Assembly: GCA_030280995.1 (NCBI GenBank)
Contig: JASXTE010000007.1
Location: 10,259,001 to 10,323,000 of the forward strand
From: Hemileia vastatrix
Lineage: Eukaryota > Basidiomycota > Pucciniomycetes > Pucciniales > Zaghouaniaceae
Length of the DNA: 64,000 nucleotides
Direction: 5' to 3'
The notes beneath the pieces were generated by a model. It did not search any database, was not told the DNA's origin, and saw only the letters and a list, made by a program, of their open reading frames with translations. A program made the position numbers and the translations under genes. Positions 11,301-23,180 of this stretch are shown here, one piece after another. How positions within the stretch are numbered: the first letter of the stretch is position 1; every line of letters starts with the position of its first letter.

Positions 11301-12024
11301 CTGGTAGAGTTGATATAATGGCTTCAACGTTGATTTGGTTGTCCTCTTCATCTTCGACAGAATCTGTCGAGGGGATACCTGTATTGAGAGAGCAGAATTC
11401 GATTACTTCGAGGCAATTTAAATCCTCTTCGAGTGAAGTCATCAAGCTAGAAGGGTTAGCCAATTGCTCATTTAGAGAAAGATCATATGCTTGCAAGTCA
11501 TTTGGCAGAGACTTGTCCTCTAGCAGGACGTTGTCAGGCGGGTTGTTTAACTCCCTATTGACCTGCATTGAAGAATCAGAAATATACTTAGAGCGTGGGG
11601 TGATCAATCCCTTAGTCCAATCAATTTCGGGATTCCAATGCGTTAAAAAGTCATGGCCAAGAATGGTATCATCCATCCTTGGGGCGTCCAAGACTGATAA
11701 TTCCCACTCGAAGGGAGGAAAGTTCGGAAAGTTGAAAACCCATAAAACTTTCATACTTACCCAATATTTGGGTTCCTCTGATTCGACCAAATAGATTGGA
11801 GTTCGATCGACATCTGTAAATGTTAGTTGAAGCTTCTTGGAAAAAGATAAACTAACAAAAGAAATTGAAGCTCCATAGTCTATAAGACAACTGAAGGGGA
11901 TATCCTCCTTAAAAAGAATGAATCTCAAGTGGTTTAAGGCAACTCCAGTCCTTAAGAAATGTAGGTTCTGTGCACTGGGAGAGATAAGATAGTTTTCTTT
12001 GCACACAAGTAAACTATCTACTAG
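8374..12024 (-). pseudogene. pol: Family A Ty3/gypsy chromovirus pol (PR-RT-RNaseH-IN-chromodomain)
   Basis: One continuous - frame of about 1,216 codons, entered by -1 frameshift from gag. Domains in order: protease (active site 11872-11880); RT with VDYRKLN, MPFGLCNAP and the YLED active site at 10732-10743; RNase H (ETDASDYA, ILTDHNAL); integrase with an H-H-C-C finger (9640-9500) and catalytic Asp (~9420), Asp (SDRG) and Glu (NGQTERVN); then a chromodomain (about 8570-8400) ending at 8374. Six in-frame stops: TAA 9772-9774 and TGA 9193-9195, 8977-8979, 8968-8970, 8905-8907, 8833-8835. No frameshift is seen. The protease triad reads D-Y-G instead of D-S/T-G, and RT has Glu for the first Asp of YxDD. 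Both changes are expected to kill activity. The chromodomain places it among chromoviruses. Confidence 0.95.
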
Positions 12025-12030
12025 TTTTTT
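11987..12030 (-). promoter_or_regulatory. -1 programmed ribosomal frameshift signal (gag-pol)
   Basis: In the gag frame the heptamer A AAA AAC (12030-12024) is followed at once by the gag stop TAG (12023-12021). A -1 slip continues straight into the open pol frame. After a 4-nt spacer a perfect 9-bp stem forms, AGATAGTTT (12019-12011) with AAACTATCT (11995-11987), enclosing a 15-nt loop. Slippery site, spacer and stem are all visible; activity is inferred from the known -1 frameshift mechanism. Confidence 0.8.
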
Positions 12031-13189
12031 GACTTTGAACTAGTACCTTCTCTTTCCTTTAACTTTACACAGTCTTCCAACTTGTGCTTACCCCCACAAT
12101 ACATACATAACCCATTATTTGCTCGTCTCTTCCTCTCAGCTTCTTTTAGTTCCCCTTTAGGATCCAGTACTTTGCTGATATCGCCTGGGTTTGAGCCTTT
12201 TGGTTGAGGTTTATTCTTTCCCTTATTGGGTTTGGATTGAGTCAAGGAGGATTGAGTGTTCTTGGGTGTGAAGAATGTCCCGATTTGAAATTTAAGCCTT
12301 GAGATTTGTTGGCGTATCAACGATGTTGAAGTCGTCCTTGGTAAATGCTGTCGAGTTTGAGGGTTCAATCCATTAAATCTGTTAAAGTAGTCATCTTCTG
12401 ACTGTGAAGATTTAATTGATCCAGAATCCTCGAAGGAAGTCCTTTCTTGAAATGATACTTAAGGGCAGCATCATTCCAACCTACTCGAGTTTGAAGTGCT
12501 CTGAAGTTCGAGATATATTCAGAGGCTTTACCATTATCACTCATGTAAAGAAAATCAAGTTCAATTTCTGCGTTGTCAGTTTCATTAGGGTCCCTAAACA
12601 ACGTAAAAAGTTGGTCTTCGAATTTTTCCCAATTATTGATAAGTAAGTGGGTTTCTGTCAAAGAAATAATGAGCAGATAAGGTTTGAACAATCTTGCTGC
12701 TTTCCCGGCTAGGAATGAAGAAGCGTAAACGACCTTTGATTGGTCGCTATTAAAGGTTCAAGGGTCATTATGGAACAGTAGCTTGCAGGTTTGCAAGAAG
12801 GGTCGCAATCTGTTGGGGTGATCTCCGTCAAATTTGTCAGGAGATTTCATAGAAGGATTTTTGAACTTAGATCCCTCTGAAGACATTGGATTTGAAAGGG
12901 TTTTCATGAAAAGTCTCATGAAATCTTCCAGAGAGTTAGATGGTCCAGGTTCTGAGGTTTGACCAGAAGGGTGATTGGCTGGGGCTGATGGTGCCTTGTG
13001 CATTGTATCCTCTCCTTCTTCATCATCACTAGAATCCTCAAAATCTTGTGGGATGTCTTCTACAGATTTAACTGAATGTTGACGTTCCCTAAGGTCGAGT
13101 GGTTCCAAAGAGTGAGTGCGGGAAACAGACCTTGTGGCTGTTGGCCTGCCCCTAGCGCGAGCTCTAGTAGTAGCGCCCGGTGTGGTAGC
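12021..13189 (-). pseudogene. gag: Family A Ty3/gypsy gag
   Basis: The frame opens right after a TAG at 13190-13192, whose context CTTTAG-G looks like a 3' splice site. The first in-frame ATG is only at 13001-13003, so translation may start on a spliced leader. Content in order: a basic Arg/Thr-rich N-terminus, an acidic Ser/Asp region, a capsid domain (12691-12380), a basic tail and a zinc knuckle CX2CX3HX4C, one residue shorter than the usual CX2CX4HX4C. TGA stops lie at 12755-12757 and 12365-12367, and a frameshift falls between about 12365 and 12300. The second copy has one coding change (12215, Asn to Asp). Confidence 0.85.
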
Positions 13190-15183
13190 CTAAAGTTTAG
13201 TACGGCACCTAAATACGTAAATGGAGTTATTACGGCGTGCAAGATTGACGTTATTATTTTTTATATAAGGGTTTTATTTAATTTATTGGAGTTTAAAATA
13301 TGAAGAAATTGGTCACGAGCGAATGCCTATACAAATACAATTTATTTTACTGAGAAAACTTATTTTTTACGGTCTGAAAAATTTATAAGTATCAAGTCAA
13401 TTCACTCAAGAACCTTGGGAAATTTTCCCAGAATTTTTACTATTTTTCTTATATTTTTAAATGAATTTTAAAGTTTTATAGAAATATTTACGTTTTCAAA
13501 AATTACTTAACTTTGATGATTTTTCACGGGGTAATTAGAGCTGCGCAGACTACGAAAATTAGTTTGGTATGTAACGGGGAAGTAGCTCTATTATGTGTAA
13601 TTTTTCTAGATTTTTTATTATAGTTTTAAGGTTCTAATTGAGTCCGGAAGTCCGGACGGACTCCGTTTCGACTCCATACGGACTCCGTACGGACTCCGCT
13701 TTGACTCCGTACGGACTCCGTACGGGCTCCGGATTGACTCTGGGAGAGCTCTGGAGGGGAAAACTTAGGCACGTGACTAGGAATACTTTAGCGCTTCTCA
13801 AACTCGAAATTGAGAGGGGGGACACATAATACAGCTTAATCATTAACTACCACAGTCTCATTTTTTATTACTCAACAAAATAAATAAATTGTAATACCCT
13901 TATAACTTTATATTTTATATATAACATTTTAGAAATACTACTCAACAATTAAAATAACACTTCATACAGGGTATCTTTAGAAAGGTCTTCATTGCTGGGA
14001 CTTGATTATTGCTGTCTCATAAAAACTCAAATTATTATAAAAACATAAAAGTCAATCTTTTCAGATCTTTCACTGGTACACCTTAATTGTTGTTATCAGT
14101 ATTTCTTTATCAACAGCCACTTTCTTTAAATCTCAATAAGCGTTAATTATTTTAGAGTTTCATTATTTTTATAAATCAGATCCAAGTAGATTGGTTAGCT
14201 TAGTGATTTAGAATTCCCATTTTGATATTTTTATTGGAAGGACGGGGTTTTCAGCTAAATCCACATATCTCCTCCGGATTCTGCTTACAGCAAGGCGACT
14301 GTAAGAGTTTACCTTACCATACCGGAGGAGGAGTGCGTTGAACAGGTGCCATTTTAAAACTTTAAAACACCTAAAAGGACGTAGTAGTGCAAAGAATGAG
14401 AACTACGGAGAATTAAATTATACTGTCACCAGACGACCTACGCACAAGGTCGAGGATGTTCCTGCAAGTGAGATGAGGGATTTAGAAGCTTCTTCAAAGC
14501 ACAGAGGAATGATTCGAAGGTCACTCAAAGTAAGAGCTACAGGTTCGAGGTATGTTCGAGAAGAATTATAAGATAGTTTCAAAGGTAATAGGAATTCTTA
14601 AGATCTCACAAAGGGTTGGAAACTCAATAATCAAAGGTTTAGGATTTAGAAATGATTTATTGAGAAAATAAAAGAAAGATACAATAACAATGATTTAACT
14701 TAAAGATTTTACCACTATTAAATGTAAATACGTTTTATAATTTAATTCTAAGGAATATCGAACCAAATACCCAACCCTTTTATATCCCTTTATTCCTCCT
14801 CGCATTGACCTCCCTCTCATCGCACCATTCCCATACCATTGACCATTACTAACATACACTTAGACCCTCTTTGCTAAATATCCGTCCATGCTCAATTTAC
14901 CCCTTTTTATTAATTAACAAAACTTTTAATGAAACTACTACTGTACTATTATGTTGATCCTAGCACTGTGCGTCGCTTATTGAAAATGAGACTAAGGTAC
15001 CCTATTTGGAGATTGACTAATTTAGATTTAGAGTTTAGGCTAGCGCAGTTAGATAGTAAGTACATAAAGGGGAATCGCAGTTGCTATGGAGAATTGCTTT
15101 CTGCGCTTCGAGTATAGATTTAGGACTCGATATTATTGATTTAATGAGCTGCTTTTGCCTTGAGTGTCACGTGGCGCATGACA
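13181..15183. repeat. LTR-like block right of family A element
   Basis: Starts TGTGGTAGCC, abutting gag, and ends GCATGACA, where it cuts into a family B pol frame. The first half resembles the 34585 block (CCTAAAGTTTAGTACGGCAC, then an AGATTTTTTATTA region). From 14429 on it is nearly identical to 5527-6290. Small ORFs inside (13634-13843, 14338-14571, 14929-15117) have no recognisable homology and are probably chance frames. No tRNA-type TGG primer site is evident beside gag. Confidence 0.6.
13641..13740 (+). repeat. CpG-rich short tandem repeats in the LTR
   Basis: About eight degenerate copies of an 11-mer-like unit around GACTCCGTACG, many containing the palindrome CCGTACGG. This is the densest CpG patch in an otherwise AT-rich block. 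It could be a repeated binding site or a tandem expansion. Second copy at 28448-28547. Confidence 0.75.
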
Positions 15184-15495
15184 AAAACATATTCTAGGAT
15201 TATCAAGATCCAAATTCAGTCAGTCATATATTGGGATAAGAGTTTGGCTCATAAACTCAGGAAGCCTTTGAAATCTGGAGATATGGGTTTGATGTTTAAT
15301 AGGAGTTTGGAAAGTCAGTGGGGGAAGATGTTTTCAGATAGGTGGAATAGACCAAATAAGGTCAGAGAACAGGTGTCTGGATGTTCATATGTTTTGGAAG
15401 AGCTGGGTGGTGTAGTTTTAAAGAACAGGGTAGTAGCCAATCAAGTGAAGTGGTTCTATCATAGGGGCACCAGGGATGCTGAAAAAATACTCTGA
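15184..15495 (+). pseudogene. Family B pol C-terminal fragment (integrase tail)
   Basis: About 103 codons on + with a clean stop. They align along their length with the C-terminus of the integrase at 58398-58700: YSR..KI, YWDK.LAH.LR, NRSLESQWGKMFSDRWN, VLEEL, ADQVK-like RGT ending. Upstream the frame is cut exactly by the LTR-like block ending at 15183. The ~210 bp after it match the 3' untranslated region of the element at 58.2 kb, ending at the duplication breakpoint 15705. Confidence 0.85.
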
Positions 15496-15705
15496 AATGA
15501 GGGTGAACTACTAATTATCAATACAAAGATGCCTCTGGAATAAGGAAAATCTAACTACTATCTTTATGAAGAAATTGATTGATAAATTTAATGTAAAAAG
15601 TTTATGGTGAATTATGTGATGGAATGTAATTATTCTGGTAGAAGTTCTCATAGGGGAGCCTTCTAATTAAATATTGGCAAGTTAGGGGGTGATTGATTGG
15701 ATGAA

Positions 15706-17199
15706 AAGGAGGAAATCTGCTCAGGTTCTTTTTCTTTATTTTTATTCAGTTTATGGACAGCATTCTCATTTATTCCATTATTGATGGTTAAGTTTGAGAA
15801 TTTTTCCTGCAGTTCAGGCACATAGTTACTTATCCTTGGAATTTCAGACATCTGCTCATTTACTTTTGCAAGAGATAAAACATTTCTGTGCTCAGAAACT
15901 GTGTGTTTGGCACTCAGTGCATGGAAATCATTCTTTAGCTTTTTAAACTCATTTTGTAGAGACTTTATTTCACTTTTTAATGAATAATTTTCTTCGATAA
16001 GGGGTTTCAATTCACTCAAGGTTTTATGTAAATTGATATTTTTATCTGAGATAGCTCTATGGTCACTCCTTATTTGTTTTTGTTGGCTAAGAACAATATT
16101 CAAAGTTTCTTTGATTTTAAAATAAGCTGTATCCTGTACAGAAGTACTTACTTTACATTTCAAGTGCAAATTATTTAATCTATCATTCTCATGGATTAAC
16201 ACATCTCTAAAATGTTTGTCTTTCATAACATTAAAATCAAGGGTATCTTTCAATATTTCTTCAGAAGTTTTACAATTAAGGTATAGACTTCAGGGGAAAC
16301 AGAATCATTCTTAATGGCAAGAGAAGGATTAATCTAAGAAGTAGAATTTAAATGTAAAGGTTCATCAAATGATAATTTGCTAATTACATCAATAGGGCTA
16401 CTAGTTACAGGAAGCTGTCTTTTAACAGGTTTAACTGTTCTTTCACCATTCTCAATAATATTACCTGCAGAAGAAGACTTATTAAAAAACATTCCCAAGT
16501 GACTATCAATCAAATTACTTACCATGGCAGAGGAGGAAACTTCCCCTGAGATTGAGTTTGGGATTGGGCTTGGCCTTCTTTCTCCTGCATTGTTGGTAAG
16601 GATGAGGAGGAGGATGGAAATTGGGTGTTCTGGATGGGCCAGGCTGATGATGAGGAGGATGTTGCACATTCTTCTGGTAGTGACTCATTAGATAATCCCA
16701 TTTCCATTGCTCTACTTCCAGAGTACTTTGATTTTGGGTGAAGGAGCTGGGGGGCTGCGAAGGTTGAGCCTGAAACTGAGGCTGATTGGGATGCAAGTGA
16801 GGAGGTGCCTGGGCCTGATTTTGGTTCCTGAGTTCCTGAGCTTGATCCCACAAGGTTTGTACTATTGCCTTGTATTTCATGTTTTCTGTCTTCAGTTCTT
16901 TGATGTGACTGGACAGATTACTGATTTGCTGGGGCAGAGGAAGTTTTTTTATTTTGAATCCTTTTGGAAGACCTTCTTGAGGTACTGGAGGTTTTACCTC
17001 CTTCTGTTGTTCTGGGGGATGGGGGTTTGATTTTTTTACTTCTCCTGTCATTTCCACATCCTGAATTATGTGAATTTTTCTTGTTAGCATAAGATTTTTT
17101 ATGTTCAACTTTAGAAGAACTCACAGTATCAGCATCATAATCAATTTCAATTTCATACACTTACATGTTATCCATACTCTCAGCCAATTTGTTAGACAT
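15706..17199 (-). pseudogene. Second-copy gag, truncated by the duplication junction
   Basis: Copy of 899-2392. The coiled-coil frame (16253-15710) runs through the junction into family B sequence and stops at 15663, so its last residues are a chimeric tail. The capsid and zinc-knuckle parts of the first copy are missing here. Same frame breaks as copy 1. Confidence 0.85.
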
Positions 17200-17423
17200 A
17201 ATAGTGGGGAGATTAATTAATTTCTTAAAAAAAAATTAATAAAATTCAGTTAATAATTTGCTCAAAATATTAAAAAAAAAATTATTAATTAAATTATATA
17301 AAAAAAATTTTGTTTAATATAAAGTAATATTTATAAAAAATAATTAATAATATGGACTGCAAAGGAAAATTGGGAATAAACAATTAAGTTGTTTTCAACG
17401 AATTAATTAAATTACCAAATTTA

Positions 17424-19087
17424 AATATGGCAATATATGGGACTAAGTACAAAGTACTATTTAAGTCAACAAAAATTAAACAAAAATTAATAATAATAAA
17501 AATTAATTTAATAATTCAATTTTTTATTAATAATAATGTTAATTTCTTCTAGGACTAAGAGGAATTAAACACTATATAATGGTCAACTAGGAAAAAAAAT
17601 TATATATAATAAATGAAGACTTACACTCAGTGACTCAGCACAAGGCCACAATCACTATTATTGCAATAAAAAATCTAGTATAAGAGTTGATAGGAGCAAA
17701 GGTTGACTTACAGTAGTGATCGTAAAATCACCCACAAAAATATATAACTTTTAAGAATATATAAACCTAAAAGTTAGATCCCCGGTTTGATTCACGTTCA
17801 CAGAAAAAGTTCTACTTTTTGCGCAAGGTGGTCCGTGCGTTATGACGTTTGTCCAAAAAGTTGTAAAAGTTGATCGTCAATTATTCGGAAGGGTCCTTAA
17901 TTGTCTACCGGTAGTCTAGAAGAAGGTTAAAAAAGAAGGTAGAAGGGGAAATAAAAAGGAACTGAAATAAAGAAGTGTATAAAAAATTTAAAGAACTTTT
18001 AATAAAGATGGACGGGGATTGTGTGGTTAATAAAGTAAGTACGGTTTTATTCTCTCTGTTCAATTATCAACTATTAATACTAAAATATTCTTATCACAAC
18101 CTTTAATATTTTATTTTATTACTTAAATAGGCAGACGCGCAGTTTAAATAGTTGTAAATAAAATGAATTTTATAGTGTAATTAAAAAATATGTTGAGTAG
18201 TAAGTGATGAGCATAAATGAAATAAGACAAGGCCTTTTATAGGCAAAGGGACCAATAAGGCGCTACCACTGAGTATATACAAAATTATAATAGGATGAAA
18301 CAAAAAGATAAAATAAAACAATTGAAACATAACAATGGAGAGAAAAAGATGAAACAAGTAATTAAAATCCCAATTAAGAAAACAATTTTCATGCAACCAT
18401 TTCCCAAATCATTTAAGTAATATAGTGAGTAATTAAACAACCCTGAGACATGAGAACCATTTGAAAAAGTAATCAAATTAAGTATAACAATATTTTTTAT
18501 AGATTTTTTAAGTGAAGCAACTGGAATTTTTTGACACAACAAAATATTGTAATCAACTTTTGTGTTAGTCTGTAGAAAATTAATAAATTGTTTTGACTAT
18601 GTAATAACTAGTTGAAAAAAGTAATTAAATTTTCTACTGAAGAAATTTTAGAATTTTAAATTTATTATAATAAATATTATAATGCATTTAATATTCATCA
18701 CAAATAAGGGTCAAAAAACAACGTCAATAATTATGGATAATTTTGAATATGAAAAGAGTTCAATTTATTTACAAAAATTAATGTAATTACAATATTAGAT
18801 AATTTAATAAGATATAATTATATTATCAACATGTAATTAATTAATTATTCATTAAATACACATAACATCTCTTTATATGGAATATAATAATAATTTTAAT
18901 GTATACTTAATTTATATGATAATAAAATTAGTATAAAATTTATTTTAATTATAAAATAATATTTTAATATAATTTATTATGTAATATAAATTTAATATAT
19001 ATAGATAATCTGCAATTATTATGTCATTTATTAACTCCAATAAAATTGTATGTTTATTACATGGCTCCTGGGACAGCCTGTCTGACA
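17424..19087 (-). repeat. LTR-like block, second copy
   Basis: Copy of 2617-4280 with three noticed substitutions (17994, 18286, 18642). TATA box at 18235-18241. Left limit uncertain as in copy 1. Confidence 0.5.
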
Positions 19088-19726
19088 TAGTTACTTATTA
19101 TATAAATTAATTGTTTTGAAAATTTATTGTGGGAAAAATATTTAATTACTCATTGATTTAGTTTATTGTTTCACTTTTTTTTTCTTTAATTCTATGTTTA
19201 AATAAATTCTTTTGATTTTTTGTTTCACATTACTACTATTTTGTATATAAATTGTTGAGGTGCTTCAGAGGCCTTCTTACCTATAAAAAGGCCTTGGAAG
19301 TCCCCTTTACTGTCATCACTTACATAACTTACAAACTTAATTACTATTATTATTATTTTTTGAAGCTAAAGAGTCTAACAAAAAATATTATATAAATAAA
19401 TAAATTTTATATTAATTCAATTAGTAATTATAATTGATATTTAAGCAGAAAAAAAATTACTTACTAGTTCAGAATTCCCCATTAAACTATTGTCTTGTGT
19501 TGTGTCTAAATCCCCACTTATTGTCATTGCCTTCTTCTTTAAATAAAATCTTATATTTGTTCTATTCTTGATTTCTTTTAATTCTTTTATTCCCTTTTTT
19601 TTTCTTTTCCTCCGTCTTCCTATTTTCTTCTTCTCTTTCTTCTCCTTCTTCTAGACAAACAGCTGACAGTGATCAAACCAATCTGCAAAATTTTAAGAAT
19701 GGGGACATTCTTCATTGGAGGGAGTA

Positions 19727-21107
19727 TGTGGCATCCTAAAGATTATTACATTACTAAGAATTATTTAAAGAGGATTTTGAGAGATTTTATTAAGATTGGG
19801 GAAAGCCAATATTTTTTTTTAATTTTATTGAGACAGAAAGAATATTAAAAGTGGCTTAAAAAGGTTAATTTTACAAGTAAAAATTTAACAATTATTTTAC
19901 GTGCAAGATATAATAGTATAGGTCTAAATCTGTATTGAATTAAAGTCATTAGTTTCAAGAATCTTTGGAAATTTTTGAAAATTTTTGGGGAATTTTAGTA
20001 ATTTTTCTACTATTTTTCATAATTATATAAATTATTTTTGATTATTTTTGATTTTTTCTAATTTACTTAGCTTTTATCAAGTAGAGGTTTTTAGCTTAGT
20101 TAGTTGTGAACTTATATTTCACTTAAAGGGACTGGGATTTCCTTAGTTTATCCAACTTTCTTGGATTCTGTTTACAGAAAGGCGAGTGTAGTAGTCTTTC
20201 TAAAGCAGTTTTACTAGTTGATTTATAGGTTTAATCATATCTTGGAGTAGATTGGGATACTTTGAAGACTACAGAAGATTTATTATTCCAAAGAATGGTT
20301 CAGATAGAGAAGAAAGATAAACTTTAGAGAAAACTTTCACCGGACGACCTACCCACAAGGTCAAGGATGTTCCTGCAAGTGAGATCAGGGATTTAGAAGC
20401 TTCTTCAAAGCACAGAGGAATGATTCGAGGAAATGATTTGAAGGTCACTCAAAGTAAGAGCTACAGGTTCGAGGTATGTTCGAGAAGAATTATAAGATAG
20501 TTTCAAAGGTAATAGGAATTCTTAAGATCTCACAAAGGGTTGGAAGCTCAATAATCAAAGGTTTAGGATTTAGAAATGATTTATTGAGAAAATAAAAGAA
20601 AGATACAATAACAATTATTTAACTTAAAGATTTTACCACTATTAAATGTAAATACGTTTTATAATTTAATTCTAAGGAATATCGAACCAAATACCCAACC
20701 CTTTTATATCCCTTTATTCCTCCTCGCATTGACCTCCCTCTCATCGCACCATTCCCATACCATTGACCATTACTAACATACACTTAGACCCTCTTTGCTA
20801 AATATCCGTCCATGCTCAATTTACCCCTTTTTATTAATTAACAAAACTTTTAATGAAACTACTACTGTACTATTATGTTGATCCTAACACTGTGCGTCGC
20901 TTATTGAAAATTAGACTAAGGTACCCTATTGGGAGATTGACTAATTTAGATTTAGAGTTTAGGATAGCGCAGTTAGATAGTAAGTACATAAAGGGGAATC
21001 GCAGTTGCTATGGAGAATTGCTTTCTGCGCTTCGAGTATAGATTTAGGACTCGATATTATTGATTTAATGAGCTGCTTTTGCCTAGAGTGTCACGTGGAG
21101 CGTGACA
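19727..21107. repeat. LTR-like block left of family A, second copy
   Basis: Copy of 4920-6300 with the same TG...CA ends. The purine-tract block lies just left at 19680-19726. Confidence 0.55.
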
Positions 21108-21239
21108 GATGCCCAGGTATAAGAATCGCGAACTCTGTTGAGCTTGAGCCATCTTCCCACACTAGTTTTCCTTCTTCTATAACTTTTTCCTCACTTATTA
21201 ATTTCCCTTTTTATAATGAACTGCCCTACTCCCACACCT

Positions 21240-22128
21240 ATGTCTCCACACCCTAAAGCGGATGGGGGAATGATTACGCGACAGTTTTCCCAAGCTTGCA
21301 CAGGTTGTGAAAGTATGGAATACTTCTGTGTCGAAAGTACAGCGACTCAAGGCCCTTGCCAGAAATGCGACTTTTGCCGTTGGCAATGAGTGGCGTGCGA
21401 TGCATTGACGAAGAATGCAGAAATCAAACAAAGGTTTACCAAGACCAAGTTTTGGGTGATCCCTAAAACAAAAGAGGTGGTTGAAGACATTTGGGATGTC
21501 TCGGTTGGAGATGATCAATTGGTGGGGGAGAATGATAAGGAGCTCAACAACAAGATCACAACCTGGGTAACCCAGGCCACGAGTTCGAAGCGGGGTGTTG
21601 AAGAAGAAGTCAACGAATTGGTGGAGGAAGATGAAGATGAAGTCCCTGTTCCAGGGCGGGCACCCAAGAAACAACGGGTGGTCATTGAAGATGACGAGGA
21701 GGAAAGAGAAGAAGAGGTAGAGGTAGAGGTGGCGCCAAGGTTATTCTTAGAACCTGACCCCATCTTTGAAGTAAGCTTTTTGTTGTTGTTTTTTAAGGAT
21801 GAGGTTACTGATGATTTTTGTTTAGACATCGAATACCATTGAAGACCCGATTGGGGAGCCTGCACCGCTTTTACCAACTGAGGCAAACCCTCCGGTCACG
21901 GGTGGAAACGAAGAACCTGAAGACATGCTGGACCAGGTGTGGTCAAAGAAACCTCGTCAGGGTCGACAAGTAAGGTTTGCAGAAGAGTTGTGTGGGGAGT
22001 TCGATACAATTATCAACGCTGCCTCCTTTGACGTGGCCGAGGAACTCTTGGAGATTGGAGAGGTGGTTCCGGTAGGAGAGGAGGAGGTATTTGAGAAATG
22101 CAGGAAGGAGATAAGGGTAGTATTGTAG
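21240..22128 (+). pseudogene. Spliced Zn2Cys6-type ORF, second copy
   Basis: Copy of 6433-7321. Exon 1 is 21240-21770, the intron 21771-21825, and exon 2 21826-22128. The TGA replacing the sixth cluster cysteine (21387-21389) is shared, so it predates the duplication. Confidence 0.7.
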
Positions 22129-23180
22129 AAGATGAAAAGATTGGTTCGAGAAAAATTAAAAGAGAAAAATTTGAAATGAAAAGGAGAGATGTAAAAAAGT
22201 AGAAAAATAGAATTGTATTTTAGTTTTATTTTATTTTATTTTATTGTATTTTATTTTATTTTTTATTTTTTATTTTTTTTTATTGTAGGTGAATATTATT
22301 ATTTTTATAAGATTTGGGAGAGAGAGAAAAAAGAAGTTTTAAATAAAATTTCTTTAGAATTTGAAAGAAGAAATTTAAATAAGAAAGAAAGAAGTTATTT
22401 AATTGAAGGAAGTTTTAAGTTTTAAAATAAAAATTTATGTAAGAGAAGAGAGAAAAAAAAACGGTTGGTGATTGAGATGAGTTTGTTGAATTGAGAATTT
22501 AATGAAAGAAGAATTCGTTTTTTGCGAAAAGTTGTTGATTGATTTTTTTTTTTTTTTTTTTTTTTAGGAAAATTTAGTTGAAAAGAGAGGAAGAAGAAAG
22601 AAAAGAAAAAAAACAGAATTTAGAATTTAAAGAGAATTTGAAAATAAGAATCATTTGTTCGAAGAATTTATTATAGGGAGATTTAGAGGTTGAAGTTAAG
22701 TTCGAGGAAACGGTTGTGTCGTACAAGATTTGATGATTCGAAGGAAAGAAAGTTTTTAAAGAGAGAATAAATTTTTAGAAAAGAAAATTTTAAAGAGAAT
22801 TTTAAATTTAAGAAAAGAATGTATTTAGAGAATTGAAAAAGAAAAGAAAGAAAATATTTAGAGATATTTAAGAGTTTTTTATTTTATTTTATTATTTATG
22901 TTTATTCAATTTATTTTATTTTATTTTATTTTTATTTTATTATTTATGTTTATTCTATTTATTTTATTTTATTTTATTTTTATTTTATTTTATTTTATTT
23001 AATTTTAATTTTGATTTTACTTTTAGTTGGTTTTGGAGAAAAATTTTATAGAAGGAGAAGAAAGAAAAAGAAGAGAGAGAAAATGAAAACAAGGCTAAGA
23101 AATTTAAGAGGTGTTTTAGATTTTTTTACGAGAAAAAGAAAGAAAGAAAAAGAAAAAGAAAATTTAAAATAAAAGAAATT
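22129..23180. repeat. AT-rich convergent gap with TTTTA microsatellites, second copy
   Basis: Copy of 7322-8373. Microsatellite lengths match copy 1, which is notable because such tracts usually drift quickly and points to a very recent duplication or a copied assembly segment. Confidence 0.7.

Larger units (their letters stand above)
898..15705. repeat. 14.8-kb tandem duplication, copy 1
   Basis: First copy of a 14,807-bp unit repeated directly downstream at a constant offset, so there is no net indel between copies. It carries a truncated gag, LTR-like blocks, a family A Ty3/gypsy element and a fragment of family B pol. Differences noticed (copy 1/copy 2): 2483 G/T, 3187 G/A, 3479 A/T, 3835 C/G, 6323 A/G, 11185 A/G, 12215 T/C, 12732 A/G. 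The left edge lies inside the gag gene; the right edge lies in family B sequence just 3' of pol. The breakpoints share about 1 bp. Confidence 0.95.

Noticed and set aside
13060..13242. ORF starting MHAVITPF across the LTR-gag boundary
   Set aside because: Different frame from the capsid-bearing gag; overlaps it without independent support.
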